45,038 nucleotides of DNA from Planctomycetota bacterium (GTDB taxonomy: Bacteria; Planctomycetota; Planctomycetia; Pirellulales; Pirellulaceae): NCBI GenBank assembly GCA_023430365.1, contig JAEZAS010000273.1, forward strand, positions 1 to 45,038, in the 5' to 3' direction. Shown here piece after piece: positions 32,452 through 43,179 of the stretch. A program made the position numbers and the translations under genes. Position 1 is the stretch's first letter, and each line of letters begins with the position of its first letter. The notes beneath the pieces were generated by a model that saw only the letters and a program-made list of their open reading frames with translations, had not been told where the DNA came from and searched no databases.

Positions 32452-32925
32452 TTACGCCTCTGCCTCCGGTTGAGCAGCCGCCCGACAGGCCTGCGAACGG
32501 ACGATCAGTACGTTGCAGGGGGCGTGGCTCGCCACGGCCAGCGATACCGAGCCGAGCAAGATCCGGCCGATGGCCCCGTAGCCATTGGAACCAACGACCA
32601 CCAGGTCGGCTCCCCACTGTTCGATTTCGTTCAGGATCTCCTGCTTCGGACGCCCTTCGCGCAGGCAAGACGAGACGGTCAGTTGTGGCGCTCGGAGGCG
32701 GATCGCTTCGACCGCCCGGTTGAGATGGCCGTTGGCAGCACTGCGGAGTTGGAGAACCAACTCGTCAAAGACTGTGCTTGACGTGCTGTAACGAATCGGG
32801 TCCTCGAGCGGGCCGTCGACGACGAGCACCCGCACTTCACTCCCGGCGGGCCAGGGGCGCGAGCAAATTTCCTCGACCGCTGCTTCGCTGCAGGGAGAAC
32901 CGTCGACGGCCAGCAAAATCTTCAT
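32452..32925 (-). CDS. Universal stress protein (UspA family)
   Basis: 157 residues starting at ATG 32925 (MKILLAVDGSPCSEAAVEEI); an ATG five codons upstream at 32940 lacks a binding site, whereas this one has GGAAGG before it. The ATP-binding signature G-2x-G-9x-G(S/T) is present as VVGSNGYGAIGRILLGSVS, followed by the usual CNVLIVR strand, so it should be the ATP-binding type. The C-terminal extension is QACRAAAQPEAEA. It is a cytoplasmic stress-response protein with no operon partner. The upstream spacer to 33208 has a repeat and a terminator. Confidence 0.9.
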   Translation of the reverse strand: MKILLAVDGSPCSEAAVEEICSRPWPAGSEVRVLVVDGPLEDPIRYSTSSTVFDELVLQLRSAANGHLNRAVEAIRLRAPQLTVSSCLREGRPKQEILNEIEQWGADLVVVGSNGYGAIGRILLGSVSLAVASHAPCNVLIVRSQACRAAAQPEAEA

Positions 32926-33022
32926 CTCCGAACCTTCCATCCAACAGCCAGACTCACGGGCCTGTTCAACCCAGGCCGGACGTAGTGATCTTGCCCGAGG
33001 AAGCGGGACGCGACAAGCAGTC

Positions 33023-33113
33023 AGTTATCAGTTGTCAGTTTTCAGTCAGAGGCAATCGGCGGCGATCTTGGCTTCGAGGCCAACCGACCGTTCGGAACTG
33101 ACAGCTGATAACT
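33023..33113. repeat. Inverted repeat built of TCAGTT units
   Basis: AGTTATCAGTTGTCAGT at 33023-33039 pairs with ACTGACAGCTGATAACT at 33097-33113 with one mismatch in 17. The outer units (CAGTTTTCAGT, ACTGAAAACT) continue the pattern on both sides. It relates in sequence to 9433-9463 and in layout to 3417-3482. Confidence 0.6.
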
Positions 33114-33128
33114 GAAAACTCTTTTTGT

Positions 33129-33177
33129 CCGCCAAGAAAAAAAGAACGGCCTGCCCGATTTGCACCGGGCAGGCCGT
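33129..33177 (-). terminator. Rho-independent terminator of the cysteine-rich gene
   Basis: ACGGCCTGCCCG at 33146-33157 pairs perfectly with CGGGCAGGCCGT at 33166-33177. On the minus strand the hairpin is followed by TTCTTTTTTTCTTGGC, so it ends transcription of the gene that stops at 33209. Confidence 0.9.
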
Positions 33178-33208
33178 CTCTCGTCGCAGCCTCTAGGCCA
33201 GCGTCAGC

Positions 33209-34042
33209 TTAGCGGACCAAGCTGGTGCTGGCGTGAACGACCCGACGCTGAGTCGGAATGAAGGCCGAAGGATCGACCACCGGAGCCGGAGGAGCCGGGG
33301 GCACGTCGCCACCAGCGGCCGGGGCAGCAGCCGGGCCGTAGTCGCAAGACGGGCCAACCGCACCGCAGGTCGGCTGAGCAGCCGCACAGGTGGGCTGAGC
33401 AGGAGCCGGAGCCGGAGCGGCACAGGTCGGAGCCGGAGCAGCACAGGCCACAGGGGCCGGAGCGGCACAGGCCGGAGCACCGCAGGTCGGGGCAGCGGCA
33501 CCGCAAGCCGGAGCGCCACAGCCCTGGTTGCAGCCATTATCGCAGCAACCATTGTGGCAGCCACCGAAGCGGCACTTGTTCTTCGGGCACCGCTTGTGGC
33601 AGCAGAAGATGCGGTCCAGCAGGCAGCCACGCTTGTGGCAGCAGCTCTTCTGGCAGCAGCCGTTGTTGCAGGGCTGTTCGCAACCGCAAGACGGAGCCAC
33701 ACCACAGGTGGGCTGAGCAGCCGCACAGGTCGGAGCAGCAGCCGCACAAGCGGGAGCCGCACAGGCCGGAGCGCCACAAGCCGGAGCGCCACAAGCCGGA
33801 GCGCCACAGCTGTTGCAGCCGGTGTCGCAGCACGACTTCTTGCAGCACTTGTTGCGGTGGTGACGGTGGCCGCAGCCGCTGTCACAGCAAGGTTTCACAT
33901 TGCAGCATTGCGTTTCGCAGCAGCTGCTTTCGCAACCGCAACCGCTGGCGCCGAGCATCCGGTCCAGCAACTCGAAACCAAAGCCTTGGGTACAGACGGC
34001 CAGGCCGAGTACCAACGAGCTAACGAGAATGTTCCATTTCAT
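33209..34042 (-). CDS. Secreted cysteine-rich repeat protein
   Basis: About 277 residues with a signal peptide (MKWNILVSSLVLGLAVCTQG) at the ATG of 34042, which has a TAGGAG site upstream; a frame start at 34072 would add ten basic residues. The mature part has over 50 cysteines. It opens with CGCESSCCETQCCNVKPCC, then His/Lys-rich knots (GHRHHRNKCCKKSCC, CHKRCPKNKCRF). Between these lie long runs of the unit PACGAP / PTCAAAQ repeated many times. The last 40 residues are cysteine-free and end STSLVR. It resembles the disulphide-rich surface proteins of planctomycetes; structural or metal-binding roles are inference. GCA/GGA-rich DNA gives long spurious frames on both strands. Confidence 0.8.
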   Translation of the reverse strand: MKWNILVSSLVLGLAVCTQGFGFELLDRMLGASGCGCESSCCETQCCNVKPCCDSGCGHRHHRNKCCKKSCCDTGCNSCGAPACGAPACGAPACAAPACAAAAPTCAAAQPTCGVAPSCGCEQPCNNGCCQKSCCHKRGCLLDRIFCCHKRCPKNKCRFGGCHNGCCDNGCNQGCGAPACGAAAPTCGAPACAAPAPVACAAPAPTCAAPAPAPAQPTCAAAQPTCGAVGPSCDYGPAAAPAAGGDVPPAPPAPVVDPSAFIPTQRRVVHASTSLVR

Positions 34043-34783
34043 CGAGCGACGTCTCCTAAACGATGGAACCATCGAACTGGCGCAGGTCCCGGTCCGGCCG
34101 ATCAGGGTTGTGGTCGTGAATCCGCCGCGCTAGAGGGACGCAGCCGAAGCAGTTCCACGTGGACAGGTTCTTGGTTGCCCGCGGGGAGCGGTGCGAACGG
34201 TTGAACCGACGGGGTGTGCAGTTTTGGTGGGCCAGGTGCGAACCGTTGGGTGGTGGGTCGGCGGCTCGCACAGAACGGGGAAACAAGCACCAGAACCGGT
34301 CGAGTCTTCCTGACTCGATATATTTGTCCGCTCCGGTTCACTTGCCGCCAGGTCGCCCGGCCAAGGCCAGGTTTCTCGGCGACAACTACGGTATCGTCGG
34401 GTCCTGGGAGCCGCCTTGAACGTTCGCAAATAATTTTCTGCCAGTGGTTTACGGCAACCGTTGGGAAGACCTTGCGCTTCTTAGAAGCTGGTGAAACCTT
34501 GCCGGGAAAGGCAGGCTCGGGCGACCGATTCCACCCTCAAACTGCCTTGCCGTCGGCAAGGTTTACTGGCGGAACGCCGCACGAATCGGCCGATTTGTGC
34601 GCGGTTCCGCCATGCTGCGGGCTGGAAAAAGTTGGCTGCCTCGCACGTCTCGCGCTGATTTGCTCGCCTTACCGGGGGAGACTATGTTGGCGGGCTGCGG
34701 CATGGTTTCCTCTGAGGAAAGGGCCGTCTGCGCGAAGCGCCCGCGAATTGGCGTCCTGAACTGCCGCAGCGGAGCCGCTGGCG
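34043..34783. other. Gene-free spacer before the zinc-ribbon genes
   Basis: About 740 bases between divergent genes. I see a CGAGTC-ttcct-GACTCG hairpin at 34301-34317, a CCTTGCC-gtc-GGCAAGG hairpin near 34545, and a CAGCGG-ag-CCGCTG palindrome close to the downstream start codon. The reading frames here are short and have no protein-like character. No riboswitch class is recognised. Confidence 0.5.
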
Positions 34784-36607
34784 ATGTCGATCGTCTTTCA
34801 CTGTATCCACTGCGGAGCCATCTTAGCCGCTCCCGACCAACTCGCCGGCCGCAGGGCTCGTTGTCAGGGTTGCCGCACGGCGGTCGAAGTTCCGTTCGCT
34901 TCGGTTCCGATTGCCTCGCTTGTCGGCCAACCCGCGCTGACGCCGCTCGGGGCCGCCAGCTCGACGATGCTGGTTCCGGTTCAGCCGCAACTCGAACTGC
35001 TTCGGCCCGACGATCCACTGAAGGAACTGTTGGGGCCGCGTACTTACCAGCATCGAACCGGACTGCCAACGACGTGGATCGTCGGTGGTGGGGCAGGCCT
35101 GCTATGCGTCGTTTCTCTCTTAATCCTGATCGTGTGGAGCATGGGCAGCGGCGGTTCAAACACGACTTCAGTCGCCCTTGCGCCTGCCGCCGGCGGTTTC
35201 ATTCAGGAGCCATCGGGCCCACGCACTTCCATTCCGCCGGCCCACTTCAGCAAGCACCGGCCAACGCCGTCTCCCGGCTGGTCTCCACCTCCGTTCAATC
35301 CAGCGGAGGATCCATTTCAGCAAGTTGCCCCACCGACGACTTTCGCCAGACGGACGCCAACGCCCACTGGCGGCAACGGCCCAGCATCATCGAGCGGATC
35401 CGGTGACGAAGGTTCTACGGGCGGTTCGGCTTCGCCTGGCGCTGCAACGGCCGCTGCCACTACTGCTCCGGCGGTTGCCGTGCTCGAGCCGCAGGCGTCC
35501 CTCTCGTGGGCTGTCCATCCAAATCCGTCGCCGCTGCCGCTGGAGCTGAAGGAAAGCAGTTTCAAGATTCCGCTGAGCGGCCCGAATCCGCAAATCATCT
35601 TTCCCGCCGAGGCCAGCCGGTTTGTGCTGGCCTGGAGCGGCGACAACAGCCGGCCCGAATGCACGATGTACGATCTGAAGATCGGGCTGGCGGTTGGGAA
35701 GAAGGTCACGCTCTTCGGCCTGGCGCCGGACAAGGCGCTAGTGAGCGTCGACGGCCAGTATGTAGCGATGCCCCGCGTCGACGAAGGCTCTCAGCAGCAC
35801 CGGGTGCGGATTGCGGCCGTTTCCTTTGTCACCGGTGAGGCGCAGCCGCGAATCGAGTTGAAGTGCGGCGCCTTCCACAAGGTTCTGTTCGCCGGCCCGC
35901 AGCAGTTCGTCACGGCTCACGCCGTCGGCCCACGCTTCGGCGGACACCAAACGCACGTGCTCAGCGTGTGGGAAGTGGCCAGCGGCAAATTGATTCGCGA
36001 GATCGATCTCAACCAACTCGACGTGAGCCAGGGGGCCGAACTCAAGCACCTGACGATCAGTCCCGGCGGCAAGTTCGCCGCCTATCCGGTGCAGGACGAG
36101 CTGATCTTCATTGACCTGACCACCGGCCAGGTCGTTGGTCGAGCCCCGCTGAGCGACGAAGCCCGCGGCCAGGCCCGCCTCTGTTTTTCCCCCGATGGGA
36201 AATTGCTAGCAAGCATCGAGGGCTCCAGCTTTCGGTCCGACTTGCGCGTGATCGACGTAGCGACTGGCAATCTCACGGTCGACGAGCGCATCGAGGCCCG
36301 TTCGCTCGGCTTCAGTTCGCAAGGGCCCGAGATTTCGTGGTTGCCGGAGAATCGCGGATTGCTGCTCGGCGGGCAGGTGCTGCTTGAACTGACCTCGGCT
36401 CGCGAAGCGTACAACCTGCAGCGCTCGCGCGGCGAGCCGCGACGTATCTACCGCGAGGGCGAGGTGATCACCCTCGCCGCGGACCGCAACCGCTATTACC
36501 TCTATTCCGCTCCGCTGCCGCAGACCCAGATCGCCACCGTGTTCGACGCGCTCCGCGTCCGCAGGCGAACAGCCGAAGATGGTGCGCCGCCGGCTGAAAC
36601 ACCGTAG
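34784..36607 (+). CDS. Zinc-ribbon membrane protein with a beta-propeller-like domain
   Basis: 607 residues, not matched to a named family. The N terminus CIHCGAILAAPDQLAGRRARCQGC is a zinc ribbon (CxxC ... CxxC) of the type found on many planctomycete proteins. A single transmembrane helix follows at about residue 105 (WIVGGGAGLLCVVSLLILIVW), then a Pro/Thr/Ser-rich linker of about 120 residues. From about residue 240 there are WD40/YVTN-like beta repeats (PRFGGHQTHVLSVWEVASGKLIREID, ISPGGKFAAYP, FSPDGKLLASIEGSSF). The domain probably faces the periplasm or a planctomycete internal membrane space. It sits 150 bases upstream of a second zinc-ribbon membrane protein on the same strand. Confidence 0.7.
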   Translation: MSIVFHCIHCGAILAAPDQLAGRRARCQGCRTAVEVPFASVPIASLVGQPALTPLGAASSTMLVPVQPQLELLRPDDPLKELLGPRTYQHRTGLPTTWIVGGGAGLLCVVSLLILIVWSMGSGGSNTTSVALAPAAGGFIQEPSGPRTSIPPAHFSKHRPTPSPGWSPPPFNPAEDPFQQVAPPTTFARRTPTPTGGNGPASSSGSGDEGSTGGSASPGAATAAATTAPAVAVLEPQASLSWAVHPNPSPLPLELKESSFKIPLSGPNPQIIFPAEASRFVLAWSGDNSRPECTMYDLKIGLAVGKKVTLFGLAPDKALVSVDGQYVAMPRVDEGSQQHRVRIAAVSFVTGEAQPRIELKCGAFHKVLFAGPQQFVTAHAVGPRFGGHQTHVLSVWEVASGKLIREIDLNQLDVSQGAELKHLTISPGGKFAAYPVQDELIFIDLTTGQVVGRAPLSDEARGQARLCFSPDGKLLASIEGSSFRSDLRVIDVATGNLTVDERIEARSLGFSSQGPEISWLPENRGLLLGGQVLLELTSAREAYNLQRSRGEPRRIYREGEVITLAADRNRYYLYSAPLPQTQIATVFDALRVRRRTAEDGAPPAETP

Positions 36608-36755
36608 CCTGAGTGATGCGCGGCGAGTGCTGGCACTTTCGGAACGCAGGCAAATCCCTGCGGTTTCGCGCAATTTTGCCCTGTCATGACGTTTGGCAGG
36701 GCCGTATAATGCGGTTTCCTTCCTCATTCCTGACGTTCTGGTTAGGACTAGTGGC

Positions 36756-39161
36756 GTGGGAATCGCCGTTACATGCCAGGGCTGCCAGGCCCGTTTGAAT
36801 GTTCGAGACGACATGGCGGGCACAAAAGGCAAGTGCCCAAAGTGTGGGGCGACGCTGCGCATCCCTACCTCCACTTCGGATACGCTTTCCAACGCCGCCG
36901 ACGAGACGTTGACCACCAACGGCCGACCGCAGCCTGCCCGTGCCGCCCTTGCTTCGGCCGCATCTAGCCCGGCCAGCTCCACGCCCGCTGCCGGAACTCC
37001 TTCGGTCCGTCCCGCTCTCGACCCGGTGTTTCGCGGTTCAATTGATCCCGTAGCCGTCTCCCCGGGCTATCGCATGGCGGTGTTTTTCGTCGCGGCCTAC
37101 GTCGTGGCGCTCGCCCTTCTGTATTACTGCACGGTGGTAGCCGCCTTCCTTGCGGTCGGCTGGTTTGCGTTTGCCGGGCTCGATGTGTTTGGCGAGCAGG
37201 GGAGTCTGGTCGACATCGTCTTGTATCTTACCGCGGTGTCGCTTGGCTTGATCGGCGCGCTCCTGCTGGCCGAGACGATTCTCGCCCCCGCGGCTCGCAC
37301 CGGGCAGACCAGCGTGCCTGTGTCGGCGAGTGAGGAGCCGCTGCTGACCGAGTTCGTCCAGCGCATTGCCCGCGAGGTTCACGCGGCAATGCCCCAGCGG
37401 ATCGAACTCAATTGCGATATCTATGTCGAGGCTGGTCCGCCGAAGGGTTGGCGGGCTCCCTTCGGCAAGAGCCTGGTGCTCCGGATCGGCTTGCCGCTGG
37501 TCGAAGGACTGAAGCTGGACGAGTTCGGCGGTTTGATCGCGCACGAACTGGCTTTGTTCACTCGCGACAGCGGCAAGCGACGCGCCTACATCATTCGCTC
37601 GGTCAGCGAATGGTTCCAACAGATCGTCACCGAGCGCGACGCCTGGGACCTCGCCTTGCTGCGCGCCTCCAGCCGACTTGGTCCGGTGGGCGGTTGGCTG
37701 CTCTTGCCGCTGCGCACGGGCATCTGGGTTGTCCGCTGCGTGCCGTGGCTGTTCATGGTGTTTGCGCATGGGCTGTCCGGTGTGTTGATGCGACAGATGG
37801 AACTCAACGCCGATAAGTATCAGACGCGGCTCGCCGGCAGCGACGCGTTCGAGCGCGCCTGCAAGCGGCGAGTCCTGTTGCAGTACGCTCTCCGCGGCGC
37901 GCAGTCGGATTTGGAGATGTTTCGCCTGGCCGAGTGCTTGCCGGACAATCTGCCGAAATTCGTCGTCGCGACCGTGGCGCAGCAGCCCGCCGAAGTGCAG
38001 CAGACCGTGCTCGACCTGATCGACCGGTTCCGCACCGGGCCACTGGACCCACGCCCCAGCGACAAGCAGCGGATCGCTGTGGCGCGGGCCGAGCGTGCGC
38101 CCGGAGTGCTACAAAACCATCTGTCGCCGCCGGCGCTCTTCGTGGATTTTGTGCAAACGGCTCGCAAGGTGACGCGCGCCTACTACACCGAGCTTTTTGG
38201 TTCCTCGCTGCGCAACTCGGCGATCAAGCGGGTGGAAGAATTGATCGATTGCCAGACGATGCAGGAGCAGGCGTCCGAAGCGCGGCGGCGATTTTTCCTC
38301 GACGCCTTCGGCCCGCTGCGTCCTGTCAAGTTGCCTGCGCCCCAGGTGCATCCGCCGGCCAATCTGCAACTCGTGCAGGCCCAGCTTCAGCACCAGCGGG
38401 AGCAGATGCGCCGAATGGCCGAAGCTTACTCGGCCGACTATTCGCTCTACGCCACGGCCGATCAGCAGTATGTCGAAGCGAGTCGGGCGATTGCTCTGTT
38501 CAAGGCGGGGCTCGAGCCGAAGCGCGAGCTGTTTTCGATTTCGTTCGCGTCGCTGCATCAGGCTCGCGATGTGCGGACGAGTTGCAACACCAATTTGGAT
38601 TCGCTCGCCGCCCAGCTGGAAGGATTCGAGTGGTCGGCGGGACAACGGCTGCATGCGGCGCTCACGCTGCTGCATGCGCCTGCGTTCGCGTCGCTGCTGG
38701 AAGAAGTGAAAGCCCGTCCGGGCGAATGCGAGCGGCTGCTGCTGGTCGTTTCCAGCGTGGCGGGCAACCTGGAAGACATCCATCGGCTGCGCACCGATCA
38801 GGCGCGACTGAAAGCGATCGTCGAGCATGCCCGCGGTACGACGCCGGGGCCTGCGGTGATGCAGGAGTTGCAGCGGCGGACGACACGCGTCTATCGTGAG
38901 TTGCAGGCCGTGCACGCCTTGTTCGAACATCTCGAGTATCCGTTCCCCGAAGAAAGTCGGTCGACGGTGGCCCGGCACCTGCTCCCCACGCTTCCAGCGG
39001 CCAACAGCCTGCAGGGTGTGATGGTCAAATCGCAGGAGTTTCTCGACCGGCTCGATTCGCTCTACGGCCGCAGCGTGGATCGGTTATGCGCGATGGCGGA
39101 ACGCGTGGAAGCGGCCATCGACCGCCAGTCGACTCCCGACCAGACGGTCGGCGCGCAGTAG
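36756..39161 (+). CDS. Membrane-bound M48-type peptidase homologue with a broken HEXXH motif
   Basis: 801 residues from GTG 36756, chosen because AGGA lies eight bases upstream and the zinc ribbon then begins at once (CQGCQARLNVRDDMAGTKGKCPKC); a TTG at 36693 is also in frame. Two transmembrane helices follow (MAVFFVAAYVVALALLYYC, DIVLYLTAVSLGLIGALLLA). The M48 fold (LVLRIGLPLVEGLKLDEFGGLIAHEL) carries HELAL at residues 263-267, where active enzymes have HEXXH: the second zinc histidine is Leu. The third-ligand Glu is kept in MELNADKYQTRLAG (Glu349). Proteolysis is therefore unlikely. The C-terminal 400 residues are helical. The stop is 33 bases before the cyclase start. Confidence 0.75.
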   Translation: MGIAVTCQGCQARLNVRDDMAGTKGKCPKCGATLRIPTSTSDTLSNAADETLTTNGRPQPARAALASAASSPASSTPAAGTPSVRPALDPVFRGSIDPVAVSPGYRMAVFFVAAYVVALALLYYCTVVAAFLAVGWFAFAGLDVFGEQGSLVDIVLYLTAVSLGLIGALLLAETILAPAARTGQTSVPVSASEEPLLTEFVQRIAREVHAAMPQRIELNCDIYVEAGPPKGWRAPFGKSLVLRIGLPLVEGLKLDEFGGLIAHELALFTRDSGKRRAYIIRSVSEWFQQIVTERDAWDLALLRASSRLGPVGGWLLLPLRTGIWVVRCVPWLFMVFAHGLSGVLMRQMELNADKYQTRLAGSDAFERACKRRVLLQYALRGAQSDLEMFRLAECLPDNLPKFVVATVAQQPAEVQQTVLDLIDRFRTGPLDPRPSDKQRIAVARAERAPGVLQNHLSPPALFVDFVQTARKVTRAYYTELFGSSLRNSAIKRVEELIDCQTMQEQASEARRRFFLDAFGPLRPVKLPAPQVHPPANLQLVQAQLQHQREQMRRMAEAYSADYSLYATADQQYVEASRAIALFKAGLEPKRELFSISFASLHQARDVRTSCNTNLDSLAAQLEGFEWSAGQRLHAALTLLHAPAFASLLEEVKARPGECERLLLVVSSVAGNLEDIHRLRTDQARLKAIVEHARGTTPGPAVMQELQRRTTRVYRELQAVHALFEHLEYPFPEESRSTVARHLLPTLPAANSLQGVMVKSQEFLDRLDSLYGRSVDRLCAMAERVEAAIDRQSTPDQTVGAQ

Positions 39162-39193
39162 GGGGCGTTCTCCCCCATCTTGAATGCCTCGCG

Positions 39194-41185
39194 ATGGCCA
39201 ATCATAACGAGGTGATGCTCGACCCCGCCCGCCTGCAAGCCGCCTACCAGAAAGTCCGCGACGAACTGCTCTCCGAACGAGTGTTTCCCGAGAACACCGG
39301 CGGACATTGGGTCGGCGAACTCGCCAGTTCCGCGCTCTCCACGGCAACCGCGATCAGCGCGCTGTCGCTGGTGCGCAAGAACAGCCAGATTGCGGATCGC
39401 GGCGTCCTCGATCAATTGATTTCCGGCGGAATTGAGTGGTTGGCAGCCCGCCAGAACGATGACGGCGGCTTTGGCGATACCGACCTGAGCCATTCGAACA
39501 TCGCCACCTCGATGCTCGTCGTCGCCGCGCTTCATCTGGCCGGTGAGGAACGGCAGCATGCCGGCCTCGTCACGCGCACAATCGCCTACATCGACCGCAC
39601 CGGAGGCATTCCAGCGCTGCGGCGGCGGTATGGCGTCGACAAGACATTCGTGGTGCCGATTCTGACCAACGCGGCTCTCGCGGGCATGGTGGAGTGGAGC
39701 GAGGTTTCGTCGCTGCCGTTCGAAGCCGCCGTGGTGCCGCAGTCGCTCTACCGCTTTTTGCAGTTACCGGTTGTCAGCTATGCCATTCCCGCGCTCGTCG
39801 GCATCGGGCAGGCGAAGTTCGTTCATCAGCCGCCTCTCAATCCACTCGCGCGCCTCGTGCGGCACTTTTCGGTCTCGCCCAGCCTCCGCGTCCTGGAGCG
39901 GATGCAGCCGGCGAGCGGTGGATATCTCGAGGCGGTTCCGCTGACGAGTTTCGTGCTGATGAGCCTGGCGTCGACCGGGCGCGCCGAGCATGCGGTGGCT
40001 CGTCAGGGGATTCAGTTCTTGGTCGAATCGGTTCGTCCCGATGGGAGTTGGCCGATCGATACGAACCTGGCCACCTGGAACACTTCGCTCGCGCTCAACG
40101 CTCTCGCCGTATCGGGCGAAGATCTGGCCGCGCTTCCCGTCGGAGACCATGCTGCGCGGCACGATCACCCGGAGGCGACCAACGGCCCTCGCGGGACAAT
40201 CGACTGGCTGCTGGCGTGTCAGCATCGCGTGCGACATCCGTTCACTGGCGCCGCACCGGGCGGCTGGGGCTGGAGCGATTTGAGTGGAGCGGTGCCGGAC
40301 GCCGACGACACGCCCGGTGCGCTGCTCGCGCTGGCCCATTGGTTCAAGTCGCAGCACTGTGGGGGCGAAGAGCGTGCCCGCATAGTCGAAGCAGCCGCCA
40401 TGGGCTTGCGTTGGCTGCTCGATTTGCAAAACCGCGACGGCGGTTGGCCGACGTTTTGCCGGGGATGGGGCAAGCTGCCGTTCGATCGCAGCGGCACGGA
40501 TCTGACGGCACACGCCTTGCGCGCGATGCACGCCTGGAGCCATCAACTGGCGAGCGAACCGTTTCAGCGCGCCGGGGTGACGTCGGCGGCCATCGCCAAG
40601 GCGACTCGGCGTGGCTTCGGTTTTCTCGGCTACGCTCAGCGGCCTGATGGCAGCTGGGTTCCTCTCTGGTTCGGCAATCAGGATCACCCCGACGAGGAGA
40701 ATCCGATTTACGGAACCTCGAAGGTGCTGCTGGCCTACGGCGAAACGGGCCACGCGCGAGAGCCGGAGGCGCGGCGGGCGCGAGCCTGGCTACTGGCGAA
40801 TCAAAATGCCGATCATGGGTGGGGGGGCGGCTTTCTGCCGCCGCAGTCAAAACCCGACGAACCGGCGCATCTGGTGCGGGAGTGTGTGAAGGGAGCGGTC
40901 TGCAGCAGCGTGGAAGAGACGGCGCTGGCTGTCGAAGCGCTCCTCGGTTGCCGCGAAGCGGAAATGCTCGAAGCCTCCCTCACCAAAGGGGTTGAGTGGC
41001 TTGTCGACAAAATCGAGCAGTCTCAGCACCGCCAATGCTCGCCTATTGGTTTTTACTTCGCTAAACTGTGGTACTACGAGCGGTTGTATCCGCTGCTGTT
41101 TACGGTCGGCGCCGTGGGGCGGGCGACTCGCATTGCGGCGAGTTCTCCGCAAACCCTCCAGCCTGGCATCCCCATGCCGACCTGA
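39194..41185 (+). CDS. Squalene-hopene-cyclase-like terpene cyclase
   Basis: 663 residues with an (alpha/alpha)6-barrel terpene-cyclase sequence. The start is ATG 39194 (MANHNEVMLDPARLQ); the longer frame upstream is not protein-like. The N-terminal block GHWVGELASSALSTATAISAL and the QW-like repeats (DGGFGDTD, PDGSWPID, RDGGWPTF, PDGSWVPLWFGNQ) fit the family. The protonating motif DxDDT is present as DADDTP at residues 369-374, the place expected for hopene cyclase. It probably cyclises squalene or another long isoprenoid at the membrane. No squalene-synthase (HpnCDE-type) genes are in the window, so the substrate is uncertain. It is followed by the DUF116-prenyl synthase. Confidence 0.85.
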   Translation: MANHNEVMLDPARLQAAYQKVRDELLSERVFPENTGGHWVGELASSALSTATAISALSLVRKNSQIADRGVLDQLISGGIEWLAARQNDDGGFGDTDLSHSNIATSMLVVAALHLAGEERQHAGLVTRTIAYIDRTGGIPALRRRYGVDKTFVVPILTNAALAGMVEWSEVSSLPFEAAVVPQSLYRFLQLPVVSYAIPALVGIGQAKFVHQPPLNPLARLVRHFSVSPSLRVLERMQPASGGYLEAVPLTSFVLMSLASTGRAEHAVARQGIQFLVESVRPDGSWPIDTNLATWNTSLALNALAVSGEDLAALPVGDHAARHDHPEATNGPRGTIDWLLACQHRVRHPFTGAAPGGWGWSDLSGAVPDADDTPGALLALAHWFKSQHCGGEERARIVEAAAMGLRWLLDLQNRDGGWPTFCRGWGKLPFDRSGTDLTAHALRAMHAWSHQLASEPFQRAGVTSAAIAKATRRGFGFLGYAQRPDGSWVPLWFGNQDHPDEENPIYGTSKVLLAYGETGHAREPEARRARAWLLANQNADHGWGGGFLPPQSKPDEPAHLVRECVKGAVCSSVEETALAVEALLGCREAEMLEASLTKGVEWLVDKIEQSQHRQCSPIGFYFAKLWYYERLYPLLFTVGAVGRATRIAASSPQTLQPGIPMPT

Positions 41186-41252
41186 TTCGGTTTGACGAGT
41201 GTTTAATCTCACAGCACGGAACGACCCGGCACGACTACCTGAGGATGCACGC

Positions 41253-43115
<1,863 letters not shown>

Positions 43116-43179
43116 TGCCCGGGCCCGGCGGCTGCGGGTGGCACGTTTACCGACCGATTCCTCCCACCACGACCACTCG

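Noticed and set aside
33193..33885. Ala/Val/Arg-rich frames on both strands over the cysteine-rich gene
   Set aside because: They are translations of the same repetitive DNA in other frames; only the cysteine-rich frame has a signal peptide, ribosome binding site and terminator.
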